Shown here in pieces: positions 1-8,233 of a stretch of 64,000 nt of DNA; position 1 is the first letter of the stretch, and every line of letters begins with the position of its first letter. The position numbers and the translations under genes were made by a program. This stretch comes from Luteococcus sanguinis (lineage in GTDB: Bacteria; Actinomycetota; Actinomycetes; Propionibacteriales; Propionibacteriaceae): NCBI RefSeq assembly GCF_039527675.1, contig NZ_BAAAKI010000004.1, positions 1 through 64,000 on the forward strand, read 5' to 3'. Below the pieces are notes generated by a model that saw only the letters and a program-made list of their open reading frames with translations, was not told the origin of the DNA and did no database searches.

Positions 1-198
1 GAGCACTCGGCGGGAAAGCTCCCATCACCCGACTGTCATGAACCTGTCTGCCACCAACACCTAGCCGTAGGCGGTGCCATGGCGACGACGCAGGCAGCCC
101 AGCACGCGGCATGCCGCCCAATCGTGCAGGGCGTCCAATAGAGTTGCCAGCGCCCCCGCCCGAGACCGGAGCGACCCGGGGCCCACGCAGGAGGTGTG
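1..198. other. upstream region without identifiable gene
   Basis: All plus-strand frames are interrupted within about 140 bases, and the open minus-strand frames here continue antisense through the aspartokinase gene, so they are shadows. No recognisable protein end or RNA is visible. An AGGAGG ribosome binding site at 189-194 belongs to the following gene. Confidence 0.5.
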
Positions 199-1464
199 AT
201 GGGACGGATCGTCCAGAAGTTCGGTGGCTCGTCGGTTGCGGATGCGGCCTCGATCAAGCGCGTCGCGCGCCGGATCCTGAACGCGAAGCTGGCCGGCAAC
301 GAGGTCGTGGTGGTGATCTCCGCCATGGGTGACACCACCGACGAGTTGATGGACCTCGCGCTGCAGGTGAGCCCGCAGCCGAAGCCCCGTGAGCTCGACA
401 TGCTGCTGACCACCGGCGAGCGCCAGAGCGCCGCCCTGCTGGCGATGGCGCTCAGCGACCTCGGAGCCGAGGCCCAGAGCTACACCGGTTCGCAGGCCGG
501 TGTACTGACCACCGGCACCCACGGCAATGCGCGCATCATCGACATCACGCCCGGACGCATCGAGCAGGCTCTCAATGCTGGCAACATCGTCATCGTCGCC
601 GGGTTCCAAGGCGTCTCGCAGACGACGAAGGACATCACCACACTCGGACGTGGTGCCTCCGACACCACCGCGGTAGCCTTGGCCGCCTCGCTCGGTGCCC
701 AGTACTGCGAGATCTACTCCGACGTCGACGGCGTCTTCACCGCCGACCCGCGCATCGTCCCCGGCGCCAAGCAGATCCCCGAGATCTCGTATGAGGAGAT
801 GCTGGAGATGGCAGCCAACGGCGCCAAGATCCTGCACCTGCGCTGCGTCGAGTACGCGCGCCGCGAGAATGTCCCGGTCCACGTCCGTTCGTCCTTCTCA
901 GACAAGCCCGGTACCTGGGTGAAGGACAAGTCCGAAGGAAGCAAGATGGAAGACGCAATCATCTCCGGCGTGGCGCACGACCGGTCCGAGGCCAAGATCA
1001 CCGTCGTCGGTGTTCCCGACCAGCCGGGCCACGCGGCCCGCATCTTTGAAACCATCGGCCACGCCGACATCAACGTCGACATGATCGTGCAGAACGTCTC
1101 CCAGGTCGTCAGCGGCCGTACCGACATCTCCTTCACGCTGCCGATGAGCGACGGACGCAAGGCGATCGAGGCGCTGCAGGCCGACCGTGAGCAGATCGAG
1201 TTCGAAGACCTGCTCTACGACGACCAGATCGGCAAGGTCTCGGTCGTCGGCGTCGGCATGCGCTCGCACCCGGGCGTCACCGCCAAGTTCTTCAAGGCCC
1301 TCGCCGAGGCCGGCATCAACATCGACATGATCTCCACCTCCGAGATCCGCATCTCGGTCGTCGTCGACGTCGAGCAGGTGGATGAGGCCGTCCGCGCAGC
1401 CCACACCGCCTTCGGGCTGGACTCCGAAGGCGAGGCAGTCGTCTACGCTGGCACCGGTCGGTGA
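199..1464 (+). CDS. lysC: aspartokinase
   Basis: Aspartate kinase (EC 2.7.2.4) phosphorylates L-aspartate to 4-phospho-L-aspartate, the first step of the lysine, methionine, threonine and diaminopimelate pathway. The 421-residue protein begins with the kinase signature VQKFGGSSV (residues 5-13), carries the amino-acid kinase fold to about residue 240, and ends in two ACT domains that bind the feedback inhibitor. ATG 199 is preferred over GTG 196 because AGGAGG at 189-194 then has a 4-nt spacer rather than 1. The GTG start of the MurJ-like gene overlaps the stop codon (GTGA), so the two are translationally coupled. In many actinobacteria an asd gene follows, but not here. Family assignment is secure. 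Confidence 0.97.
   Translation: MGRIVQKFGGSSVADAASIKRVARRILNAKLAGNEVVVVISAMGDTTDELMDLALQVSPQPKPRELDMLLTTGERQSAALLAMALSDLGAEAQSYTGSQAGVLTTGTHGNARIIDITPGRIEQALNAGNIVIVAGFQGVSQTTKDITTLGRGASDTTAVALAASLGAQYCEIYSDVDGVFTADPRIVPGAKQIPEISYEEMLEMAANGAKILHLRCVEYARRENVPVHVRSSFSDKPGTWVKDKSEGSKMEDAIISGVAHDRSEAKITVVGVPDQPGHAARIFETIGHADINVDMIVQNVSQVVSGRTDISFTLPMSDGRKAIEALQADREQIEFEDLLYDDQIGKVSVVGVGMRSHPGVTAKFFKALAEAGINIDMISTSEIRISVVVDVEQVDEAVRAAHTAFGLDSEGEAVVYAGTGR
946..1464 (+). CDS. internal start: aspartokinase beta subunit (172 aa)
   Basis: An in-frame ATG at 946 is preceded by a purine-rich ribosome binding site (GAAGGAAG, about 934-941) and opens MEDAIISGVAHDRSEAK, the same place and sequence type as the separately translated beta subunit of the Corynebacterium glutamicum and Bacillus aspartokinases. 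The product would be the two ACT domains only and would form the alpha2-beta2 regulatory complex. The RBS and start are seen directly; use in this organism is inferred from the family. Confidence 0.6.
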   Translation: MEDAIISGVAHDRSEAKITVVGVPDQPGHAARIFETIGHADINVDMIVQNVSQVVSGRTDISFTLPMSDGRKAIEALQADREQIEFEDLLYDDQIGKVSVVGVGMRSHPGVTAKFFKALAEAGINIDMISTSEIRISVVVDVEQVDEAVRAAHTAFGLDSEGEAVVYAGTGR

Positions 1465-3170
1465 CCCAACCCGCTGACGGTTCCCCCTCGCCCGACTGGG
1501 CGGGTGGGGAGCCGCGCCGCGACAGGCCCCAAGGGGCACTGGCAGGGTCGGCGGCGCCGGCCACCCGTCCCGCGACCTCGCTCGGACGTGCCTCGGCGAT
1601 CATGGCGATGGGCTCGCTGGCCAGCAAGATCCTGGGCATGGTGCGCACCTCGATGCTGGCCGCTGCGCTGGGTGTGGTGGCTGCGGCGGACGCCTTCGGC
1701 ATCGCCAACACCGCGCCGAACATCATCTTCACCCTGCTCAACGGCGGCGTGCTGAACGCCGTCCTGATTCCACAGATCACCAAGGCCATGAAGCGGCCCG
1801 ATGGTGGCCAGGACTTCGTCGACCGCCTGTTGACCGCCGCCTTCGCCGCGATCGCGCTGGTGACCGTGCTGGCCATTGCGGCGACACCGTGGGTGGTGGA
1901 CGTCACCAGCTCGCTGCAAGGGGCGCCTTTGCACCTGGCCGTGTTGTTCGGCTACCTGACCCTGCCGCAGATCTTCTTCTACGGCGTCTACGCGGTGCTG
2001 GGCAATGTGCTCAATGCACGCGACCAGTTTGCGGCCTTCATGTGGGCGCCGGCACTGGCCAATGTCGTCCAGATCACCGGCCTGGCGGCCTTCCTGGTGC
2101 AGTGGGGCAAGCACGACTCCGCCCTCGGCTGGACCATGCCGATGATCTGGACGCTGGCCGGCACCGCCACGCTTGGCATCATCGCGCAGGCCTTCGTGTT
2201 GATCCCACCGCTGGTCAAGGGTGGTTTCCGCTGGCGCCCCCGGTGGGGACTGCGCGGGCAGGGGATGGGTGCCGCCTCGCGGATGCTGGGCTGGACCCTG
2301 ACGGCGCTGGTGATCGCGCAGGTGGGCGGCATCGTGGTCTCGAATGCCCTGACCAGTCTGAATGGGCCGGGCCGCGGGGGAGTCGAGCGCCCGGGCTACG
2401 CGGCCTACAACAACGCGCTGATGATCTTCTTCCTGCCGCATGGGCTGTTGACCGTGTCCATCCTGACGGCGCTCTTCCCGCGCATGACGCGGGTCTGGAA
2501 CGACCGGGACGTCAAGGGCCTGCGTGCGCTCGTCGTGCAGGGGCTCACGGTGCCGGCGGTCGGGATCATCCCCGCGACCGCATTGGTCGTCGCCCTGGCG
2601 CACCCGATCGTGCAGGCGATCTTCCCCGGGCTGCGCGCCTCCGAGGTGGACGGCGTCGCCAGGTCGCTGCAGCTGATGAGCCTCGGCCTGCTCGCCTTCG
2701 GCATTTCGACCCTGCAGCAGCGCTACTCCTTCGCGCGGGAGGAGGGCCGCCAGAACCTCGCCTACCAGGTCTTGTTGAGCGTGGTGCAGGTGGGCTTCGC
2801 GCTGGCGGCCTGGTTCCTCGTCCCGCCGCGTTGGGGCCTGGCCACGGTGTCGCTCGGGCTGGCCGTGTCGAACTGGATGGTCTCGATCGTCTTCATCGCC
2901 GTCGCCAACCGCCAGCTGGGTGGCATGGGCGTGGGACGCGTGCTGGGGCTGTGGACGCGTCTGCTGATTGCCTCGGCCGCGGGTGCCGGCACAGCGTGGC
3001 TGGTGTCCTACGGGATGACGATGTTTCGTCCCGGCTGGGTGATGTCGGTACTCATCTGCGTGCTGGGGGGCATCGCCTTCGGTTTGGTCTTCCTGGCGGG
3101 GGCGAAGCTGCTGCGGATCTTGGAGGTGGACGACCTGACCGCCCCGATTCGCCGTCGCCTCCCATTCTGA
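1461..3170 (+). CDS. murJ: MurJ/MviN-type lipid II flippase
   Basis: A 569-residue polytopic membrane protein of the MOP exporter superfamily (MviN/MurJ), which moves lipid II across the cytoplasmic membrane for peptidoglycan synthesis. A disordered Pro/Arg-rich N-terminus of about 45 residues precedes the core, which starts near ASAIMAMGSLASKILGMVR with the conserved Arg of helix 1; about 14 hydrophobic segments follow. The GTG start overlaps the lysC stop. In most actinobacteria the essential MurJ fused to a pseudokinase lies near the origin; this copy has no kinase-like C-terminus and sits beside lysC, so it may be a paralogue. ATG 1602 would be an alternative start for the core. Co-transcription with aspartokinase links DAP supply and lipid II export. 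Confidence 0.88.
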   Translation: MTQPADGSPSPDWAGGEPRRDRPQGALAGSAAPATRPATSLGRASAIMAMGSLASKILGMVRTSMLAAALGVVAAADAFGIANTAPNIIFTLLNGGVLNAVLIPQITKAMKRPDGGQDFVDRLLTAAFAAIALVTVLAIAATPWVVDVTSSLQGAPLHLAVLFGYLTLPQIFFYGVYAVLGNVLNARDQFAAFMWAPALANVVQITGLAAFLVQWGKHDSALGWTMPMIWTLAGTATLGIIAQAFVLIPPLVKGGFRWRPRWGLRGQGMGAASRMLGWTLTALVIAQVGGIVVSNALTSLNGPGRGGVERPGYAAYNNALMIFFLPHGLLTVSILTALFPRMTRVWNDRDVKGLRALVVQGLTVPAVGIIPATALVVALAHPIVQAIFPGLRASEVDGVARSLQLMSLGLLAFGISTLQQRYSFAREEGRQNLAYQVLLSVVQVGFALAAWFLVPPRWGLATVSLGLAVSNWMVSIVFIAVANRQLGGMGVGRVLGLWTRLLIASAAGAGTAWLVSYGMTMFRPGWVMSVLICVLGGIAFGLVFLAGAKLLRILEVDDLTAPIRRRLPF

Positions 3171-3195
3171 GACAGCCGACCGAGTGCCGCGAAAT

Positions 3196-3231
3196 GGATC
3201 GGCCCCCGTCCACACGGACGGGGGCCGATCC
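3196..3231 (+). terminator. strong intrinsic terminator after murJ
   Basis: A perfect 16-bp stem (3196-3211 with 3216-3231, arms GGATCGGCCCCCGTCC) closes on a 4-base loop ACAC, followed by TTC. It lies 26 bases after the murJ stop and separates the lysC-murJ operon from the convergent tRNA-Pro. Confidence 0.9.
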
Positions 3232-3452
3232 TTCAAGAGCGCCGACGAACGTGCTCGGGGGGTCACGTCCGCCGGGGCCCACCAGAATACTTCTGGGATT
3301 GAACGAGGTCAATCCATGAGTCCAAGGGTTCTGGTCTTGGGGCATCAGGTGCCCTGAGTGGGCAACCGTGGCGCTTCTGGGTGCCGATACTCAGCGGTCG
3401 GGCCACCGACGGCCTGCTGCTTGCACCGGCGATGGAAGCGCCCAGCAACGCA

Positions 3453-3486
3453 GAAGTCCCGGGATCCGAAGATGTCCCGGGACTTC
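3453..3486 (-). terminator. hairpin downstream of tRNA-Pro
   Basis: A 12-bp perfect stem (GAAGTCCCGGGA at 3453-3464 with its complement at 3475-3486, 10-base loop) lies about 40 bases past the 3' end of the minus-strand tRNA. No T-run follows, so it could equally be a processing or stability element. The stretch 3232-3524 shows no gene otherwise. Confidence 0.6.
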
Positions 3487-3523
3487 CGTTTGGATCGTGG
3501 GCAAGCCCACGCCGATCCTCGTC

Positions 3524-3598
<75 letters not shown>

Positions 3599-3646
3599 AT
3601 GGCCCGAGGGCCGTGGAACAGCCTATCCCACCCTCGGATGAAATGC

Positions 3647-4540
3647 CTACTCGGCAACCAGCGTGAGCAGCGTCGCCTCGGGACGACAGGCGACCCGATA
3701 GGGAGCAAAGGGCGATGAGCCGATCCCGGCCGAGACGTGCAGCCAGCTGCTGTGCCCGCCATGGCTGTGGCTGGACAGGCCCTTCACGCGTCCGGTGTCC
3801 AGGTCGCAGTTCGTCACGATCGCGCCCTTGACCGGCAGGCAGACCTGTCCGCCATGGGTGTGGCCGGCGAAGATCATGTCCATGCCGTCGTCGGTCATGG
3901 CGTCCAGCAGCCGCAGGTAGGGCGCGTGCGTCACGGCGATGTTCAGGTCGACGCCCTGCTCGGCCGGCCCCGCGACCAACGAGTAGTCGTCCTTGGCGAG
4001 GTGCGCGTCATCGGTACCCCGGAAGGCGATGCGGCGGCCAGCCACCTCGAGCGTCGCCCGCTGATGGTTGAGGTCGGCCCAACCACGCCCGGTCAGCTTG
4101 GCCCGCAGGTCGTCGAAGGGCAGCCGTGCCAGCTCATCGTGCTTGTCGGTGCTGGACGGGCCCGCGAAGTAGGTGAGCGGGTTGCGGAAGCGCGGCACCG
4201 TGTAGTCGTTCGAGCCGAAGACGAATACTCCGGGACGATCCAGCAGCGTGCCCCAGGCGTTCAGCAGGGGCTCCATGGCCTGGGCCTGGCTCAGGTTGTC
4301 ACCGGTGTTGACGACCAGATCGGGCTCCAGCTCCTGCAGGCTGTGCACCCAGTCGAGCTTGGCCTTCTGGTACGTCGTCAGGTGGATGTCACTGATGTGC
4401 AACACCCGGATCGGGCTCTGCCCGGCCGACAACACCGGCACCTCGACTTCACGCAGCACGAACCGATTCGCCTCCCACAGGCCGTAACCCAGCGCCGAGG
4501 CACCCGCCCCTGCGCCGGCGGCCGCCAGCTTGCCGATCAT
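3647..4540 (-). CDS. membrane-anchored calcineurin-like metallophosphoesterase
   Basis: A 297-residue protein with a short N-terminal hydrophobic anchor (residues 5-22) and a calcineurin-like phosphoesterase domain. Dinuclear metal motifs are seen: SDIH (about residue 50), GDN (about 80), GSND in the place of the usual GNHD, and GHTHGG near residue 225. Similar proteins (YkuE/YaeI type; Rv3683 next to ponA2 in mycobacteria) act on envelope-associated phosphoesters, but the substrate is unknown. Its ATG overlaps the PBP stop codon by 4 bases (ATGA), so it is expressed from the PBP transcript. Confidence 0.88.
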   Translation of the reverse strand: MIGKLAAAGAGAGASALGYGLWEANRFVLREVEVPVLSAGQSPIRVLHISDIHLTTYQKAKLDWVHSLQELEPDLVVNTGDNLSQAQAMEPLLNAWGTLLDRPGVFVFGSNDYTVPRFRNPLTYFAGPSSTDKHDELARLPFDDLRAKLTGRGWADLNHQRATLEVAGRRIAFRGTDDAHLAKDDYSLVAGPAEQGVDLNIAVTHAPYLRLLDAMTDDGMDMIFAGHTHGGQVCLPVKGAIVTNCDLDTGRVKGLSSHSHGGHSSWLHVSAGIGSSPFAPYRVACRPEATLLTLVAE

Positions 4541-7005
4541 GACTTCTTGGTCGTCGCCTTCGACGACGACTTGCTGGCCTTGGAGCTCGAGGCCGCAGCC
4601 TTCGAACTGGTGGCGGAGGCCTTCGACGTGGAGGTCCTTGTCGATGAGGACGTCCGGGTCGAGGTCGCCGTCGGGGACGCCTTGGGCTCCGGCCCGCTGG
4701 ACCAGTAGAAGTAGATCGGCTCACTGGTGCGGCGGGTACCGCTGGTGGGCGTCATGTACAGGAAGGTTCCGTAGGAGGACGAATTGTGCACGTACACGTC
4801 CTGGACACTGAAACCAGCCGACTCGAGGGTGTCACGGGCTTCGGTGAGGCTCAGGTTGGAGACGTCGGGAATCGCCATCGACTTGCCCAACAGGGCGTCC
4901 TGGCTGGGCTCGCTGAAGTCGGTCTTGGGCAGGTCGACCAGGGCGGTGCGCATGGCCGACTTCCAGATGGTGCCGGCATCGCCGCCACCAGATCCGTTCA
5001 GGGTGCATCCATAGGAGCAGTTGGTGCCGTGGGCGGTGCGGCCGGTCAGCGAACGCTTCGAACGCCCCTTGTAGGTCGCCGACTGCTTGTCGGCGGCGAT
5101 CATCGAGACGCCGACCAGCTCTGGGGTGTAGCCCGCGAACCACACAGCCTCGGCGGAGTCGGTGGTACCGGTCTTGCCAGCGATGGAGTGGCCGTTGTAA
5201 AGGTTGGCCGCCCGGCCGGTGCCCTTGTCGACGACCGACTTGAGAACCTTGTTGACGGTGTCTGCGACGTCTTCGCTGATCACGCGTTTGCAGTTGGCCG
5301 ACGGGACGGCCAGGGCCTTGCCCGCCTTCGTGGTGATCGACTCGATGGTGATGGGGTCGCAGTGGACGCCCTTGTTGGCGAAGGTCGCGTAGGCCTCGGC
5401 CATCGACATCGGCGCGATCTCCACCGGCCCGAGGGTGAAGGAGGGAATCCAGTCGTAGAAGGGGGTGTCCTGGATCATGTCCAGGCCGTCGGCGCGTTGG
5501 ATGCCCAGCTTCTGCGCCATCTTGACCGTGTCACACAGGCCAGCCTTCTTCTCCAGCTGGACGAAGTAGGTGTTCACCGAGCCCTGGGCTGCGGTGTACA
5601 TGTTCATGTTGCCGGCGTAGCCCTGCACCGAGTTCTTGACGTTGAAGTCCGTGGCGGCGAAGTTGCCCTTGCAGGAGCGGAAGCTCAGGCCCGAGAAGTC
5701 CATGTTCATCGGCGCGTTGAAGGTCTGGTCAGGGGTCAGGCCGTTCTCGAAGGCCGCCGCCATCGTGAACGCCTTGAAGGTGGATCCGGCCTGGTAGCCC
5801 TCGGCGCCGCCGTACTTCGCCTCGGCCGCATAGTTGTAGTAGGTCTCACCCTTGCCAGTGCCGATCTTGGGCCGGTTCTGCGCCATGGCGACGATCAGGC
5901 CCGTCTTTGGCTGGATCATCGTCATGGTCGAGATGAAGGGGTCGGTTGGGGCGATCAGGCCAGCGACCGCCTTCTCCGCCGCCTTCTGCGAATCGGGGTT
6001 GATCAGGGTCTGGATGGTGAGGCCGCCACGCTTCAGCGCATTCTCGCGGGCTTCCGCGGTCTTGCCGAGCGCGGGGAAGTCGCCACGGATCAGGACGTTC
6101 TGGACGTAGTTGCACAGCGAGGGGAACCTGGAGGTGATGCAGCCCTTGCGGCTGGCGACCACCTTGGTCTTGTCGAAGGGAACGTTCTTGGCGGCCTCGG
6201 CCTGGGCCTCGGTGATGGTGCCCAGCTGCGCCATGCGGTTCAGGACGATCGCGCGGCGGTTGAGTGCCGTCTGCGGGTGGTTGACCGGGTCGGTCATCAC
6301 GGGGTTCTGCACCAGGCCGGCCAGCATCGCGGACTGCGGCAGGTTGAGCTTCTCGGCGGTGGTGCCGAAGTAGTGGCGGGCCGCCGCCTCGACGCCGTAG
6401 GCGCCGTCGCCGTAGTAGGCGATGTTCAGGTAGCGCTCGAGGATCTGGTCCTTCGTGAACTTCTTTTCCACCGCGATGGCGTAGCGCAGCTCGCGGACCT
6501 TGCGCGACAGGGTGGGCTCGACGGCCTTGGCCGCAGCTTCCTCGTCGCCGGCGACGACGGCCGCCTCGACCTGCACCTGCTTCACGTACTGCTGGGTGAG
6601 CGTCGATCCGCCCTGAGTGCCACCGGAGGCATTGCGCACCAGCGCGCGCAGCGTGCCTTTCGGATCGATGGCGCCATGCTCGTAGAAACGGTCGTCCTCG
6701 ATGTCGACCTGCGCCTGCTGCATCAGCTTGCTGATCTTGCTCAGCGGGACGTAGACGCGGTTCTCCTCGTAGAACTCCACCAGCGTGGAACCATCGGCCA
6801 TCAGCACCCTGGAACGCTCCGACTGCGCGCCGATCTCCATCGAGGCCGGGAGGTTCTCCATCGAGTCCGCGCCACTCTTGACCGCAGCGCCCGCGAGCAG
6901 GGCCGGAGGGACCACCAGGCCCGCCACGACGATGCCTGCGAGCACGCTCGCAAGACCGAACATCAAGAGGTTGTAGGCCTTGCGGCCGCTGGCGGGTTCC
7001 GTCAT
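4537..7005 (-). CDS. ponA2: bifunctional class A penicillin-binding protein with PASTA domain (PonA2-like)
   Basis: Peptidoglycan glycosyltransferase and DD-transpeptidase, 822 residues. One N-terminal membrane segment (about 12-38) precedes a GT51 domain with EDDRFYEHGAID and GSTLTQQYVK. The transpeptidase follows, with active-site STFK at 408-411, SVN at 476-478 and KTG at 611-613. One PASTA-like domain lies around 700-770 and the protein ends in a Ser/Thr/Lys/Ala-rich tail. The start at 7005 (MTEPASGRK) is chosen because the upstream frame is antisense to whiB. A TACTCT hexamer lies 7 bases before it and GGAG is also present. The head-to-head whiB4-like gene and downstream phosphoesterase match the mycobacterial whiB4-ponA2-Rv3683 order. 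PBPs of this type serve stress and stationary-phase wall synthesis in mycobacteria. Confidence 0.93.
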   Translation of the reverse strand: MTEPASGRKAYNLLMFGLASVLAGIVVAGLVVPPALLAGAAVKSGADSMENLPASMEIGAQSERSRVLMADGSTLVEFYEENRVYVPLSKISKLMQQAQVDIEDDRFYEHGAIDPKGTLRALVRNASGGTQGGSTLTQQYVKQVQVEAAVVAGDEEAAAKAVEPTLSRKVRELRYAIAVEKKFTKDQILERYLNIAYYGDGAYGVEAAARHYFGTTAEKLNLPQSAMLAGLVQNPVMTDPVNHPQTALNRRAIVLNRMAQLGTITEAQAEAAKNVPFDKTKVVASRKGCITSRFPSLCNYVQNVLIRGDFPALGKTAEARENALKRGGLTIQTLINPDSQKAAEKAVAGLIAPTDPFISTMTMIQPKTGLIVAMAQNRPKIGTGKGETYYNYAAEAKYGGAEGYQAGSTFKAFTMAAAFENGLTPDQTFNAPMNMDFSGLSFRSCKGNFAATDFNVKNSVQGYAGNMNMYTAAQGSVNTYFVQLEKKAGLCDTVKMAQKLGIQRADGLDMIQDTPFYDWIPSFTLGPVEIAPMSMAEAYATFANKGVHCDPITIESITTKAGKALAVPSANCKRVISEDVADTVNKVLKSVVDKGTGRAANLYNGHSIAGKTGTTDSAEAVWFAGYTPELVGVSMIAADKQSATYKGRSKRSLTGRTAHGTNCSYGCTLNGSGGGDAGTIWKSAMRTALVDLPKTDFSEPSQDALLGKSMAIPDVSNLSLTEARDTLESAGFSVQDVYVHNSSSYGTFLYMTPTSGTRRTSEPIYFYWSSGPEPKASPTATSTRTSSSTRTSTSKASATSSKAAASSSKASKSSSKATTKKS

Positions 7006-7012
7006 GCGCTCC

Positions 7013-7018
7013 AGAGTA
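7013..7018 (-). promoter_or_regulatory. -10-like hexamer for leaderless ponA2 transcript
   Basis: TACTCT on the minus strand lies 7 bases upstream of the ponA2 ATG, the spacing expected when transcription starts at the start codon. GGAG also lies inside the spacer, so a short leader cannot be excluded. Confidence 0.45.
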
Positions 7019-7110
7019 CGTGAAGTCCTTGTGAGGTCGGGGTGGCGCGACCCGCGGAACGAGCATTGCCACCCCACCCACAAGGCGGTAGGTTCCACGA
7101 AAGGCCGTAG

Positions 7111-7126
7111 GTGCCATCGATGGCAC
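7111..7126. promoter_or_regulatory. 16-bp perfect palindrome in whiB-ponA2 intergenic region
   Basis: GTGCCATCGATGGCAC is a perfect palindrome centred about 37 bases upstream of the whiB start codon. The position suits an operator for whiB autoregulation or a dimeric repressor. It is not the TGTGA-N6-TCACA CRP consensus, because the GTG and CAC ends are 10 rather than 8 bases apart. Confidence 0.5.
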
Positions 7127-7155
7127 GGTTGCTCACCGACTGGAGGAGGAGAGAC

Positions 7156-7560
7156 ATGTCTCTCACAAATCCCGATGACTGGACGCTTGATGCCCGCTGC
7201 CGTGGGCTGGAAGACGCGCTCTTCCCCGACGGCAAGGACCAGAAGCGTGCTCGTGCCCTGTGCACCTCTTGCCCCGTGAGGTCCCACTGCCTCGCGGAGG
7301 CTCTCGACCACAAGATCGAGTGGGGCGTCTGGGGCGGGCTCACCGAGCGGGAGCGGCGCCAGTTGCTGCGTCAGCGGCCCGGGGTCACGTCATGGCACGC
7401 CGTGCTGCTCGGTGGAGGAGCTCCAGTACTCACCCAGACCGGCCAGCTGTGCGTCGATGACCTGACCAACGCCGCCGGCCAGCTGGCCGCCGTTCGCGCC
7501 CGCAAGGGCGAGGCGGCGCAACTGACCGGTCAGCGCACGGGGCAAAGGCGCGCTGGGTAA
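7156..7560 (+). CDS. whiB4: WhiB-family [4Fe-4S] transcription factor (WhiB4-like)
   Basis: A 134-residue WhiB protein. The four cluster-ligating cysteines are seen: one in DARCRG and three in CTSCPVRSHC (C-x2-C-x5-C). The GVWGG turn and a basic ERERRQLLRQR segment that contacts DNA follow. The start ATG 7156 has a strong GGAGGAGAG site just upstream; an ATG at 7111 lies in the palindrome and has no ribosome binding site. Divergence from a PonA2-like PBP gene identifies it as the WhiB4 branch, which in mycobacteria senses O2, NO and redox state. The C-terminal extension after the basic segment, about 45 residues, is of low complexity and not recognised. Confidence 0.92.
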   Translation: MSLTNPDDWTLDARCRGLEDALFPDGKDQKRARALCTSCPVRSHCLAEALDHKIEWGVWGGLTERERRQLLRQRPGVTSWHAVLLGGGAPVLTQTGQLCVDDLTNAAGQLAAVRARKGEAAQLTGQRTGQRRAG

Positions 7561-7577
7561 CCAGCCCAGCTCTCGAA

Positions 7578-8042
7578 TCAGGCGAGCTCGCAGACGAGTT
7601 CGACCTCGACGGGGGCGTCCAGTGGGAGGCTGGCGACGCCTACTGCCGATCGGACATGCGCTCCGGCCTCCCCGAAAATCTCACCCATCAATTCGCTGGC
7701 GCCGTTCGCAACCGTCGGCTGGGCGGTGAAGCCCGGCTCCGAGGCCACGAACACGACGAGCTTGAGGATGCGTCCGATGTGGTCGACGCCGCCCGCGACG
7801 TCAGCTGCCGCAGCGAGAGCATTCAACGCGCAAATGCGGGCCTGGCCTGCAGCCATCTCAGCAGTGGTCTGGCCAGTTCCCCCGACCCTGCCCGTCAGCC
7901 CGAGCCTGCCATCCAGGAAGGGGAGCTGGCCGGAGGTCCAGACCTGGGTGCCGATCACCTTCGCCGGCACATAGGCCGCGACCGGTGCCGCCACGGGCGG
8001 CAGGTTGATGCCGAGCTCGGCGAGCCGCTCGGAGGGTTTCAT
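7578..8042 (-). CDS. ridA: RidA family enamine/imine deaminase
   Basis: A 154-residue member of the RidA/YjgF/YER057c/UK114 superfamily, which hydrolyses reactive 2-aminoacrylate-type enamines released by PLP enzymes. The trimeric fold is recognisable by VWTSGQLPF near residue 35 and the C-terminal APVEVELVCELA. The active-site Arg of classic RidA is not obvious, so it may belong to a Rid subgroup of uncertain substrate. ATG 8042 overlaps the stop of the upstream DUF4177 gene (ATGA). The same two-gene arrangement occurs next to crp in mycobacteria (Rv3678A-Rv3678c, from memory). Confidence 0.85.
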   Translation of the reverse strand: MKPSERLAELGINLPPVAAPVAAYVPAKVIGTQVWTSGQLPFLDGRLGLTGRVGGTGQTTAEMAAGQARICALNALAAAADVAGGVDHIGRILKLVVFVASEPGFTAQPTVANGASELMGEIFGEAGAHVRSAVGVASLPLDAPVEVELVCELA

Positions 8043-8206
8043 CGGTTGCCCTCGGGAAGTGGACGCTTGAAGTAGCCCACCAGGGTGTCGGGGTTCGGTC
8101 CGGGGACGACCTGCACGAGCTCCCACCCGTCGAGCCCGAAGTTGTTGAGGATCTGCTGACTGACATGGCTCAGGATCGGAGCCGTGAAGTATTCCCACTT
8201 GGTCAT
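8039..8206 (-). CDS. DUF4177-type small protein (55 aa)
   Basis: A short gene encoding 55 residues that begin MTKWEYFTAPIL and contain NNFGLDGWELVQVVP, the diagnostic WEL(V) core of the DUF4177 family of small beta-strand proteins with unknown function. It overlaps ridA by 4 bases, so translation is coupled. The minus-strand hexamer TAGATT lies 7 bases upstream of the ATG and there is no Shine-Dalgarno sequence, consistent with a leaderless message. It sits too close to ridA to be an accident of the frame. Confidence 0.85.
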   Translation of the reverse strand: MTKWEYFTAPILSHVSQQILNNFGLDGWELVQVVPGPNPDTLVGYFKRPLPEGNR

Positions 8207-8228
8207 GGCGCCAAATCTATCTGGCGCC
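8207..8228. promoter_or_regulatory. inverted repeat spanning the DUF4177-ridA -10 region
   Basis: Arms GGCGCCA (8207-8213) and TGGCGCC (8222-8228) flank an 8-base spacer containing the minus-strand -10-like TAGATT (8214-8219). A protein bound here would block the promoter; the ligand is unknown. Confidence 0.5.
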
Positions 8229-8233
8229 GGACC

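Noticed and set aside
61..882. Long open frame on the minus strand opposite aspartokinase
   Set aside because: It is an antisense shadow of a high-GC gene: no start signal, no family resemblance, and Asp/Arg-rich composition mirroring the plus-strand codons.
7039..7075. Inverted repeat GGGGTGGC...GCCACCCC upstream of ponA2
   Set aside because: The arms are only 8 bases with a 21-base spacer, in a G/C-rich context where such matches are expected.
7006..7311. N-terminal extension of the PBP gene through the whiB region
   Set aside because: The extension lies antisense to the WhiB cysteine motifs and precedes a normal N-terminal membrane anchor. A -10-like element and GGAG support the start at 7005.
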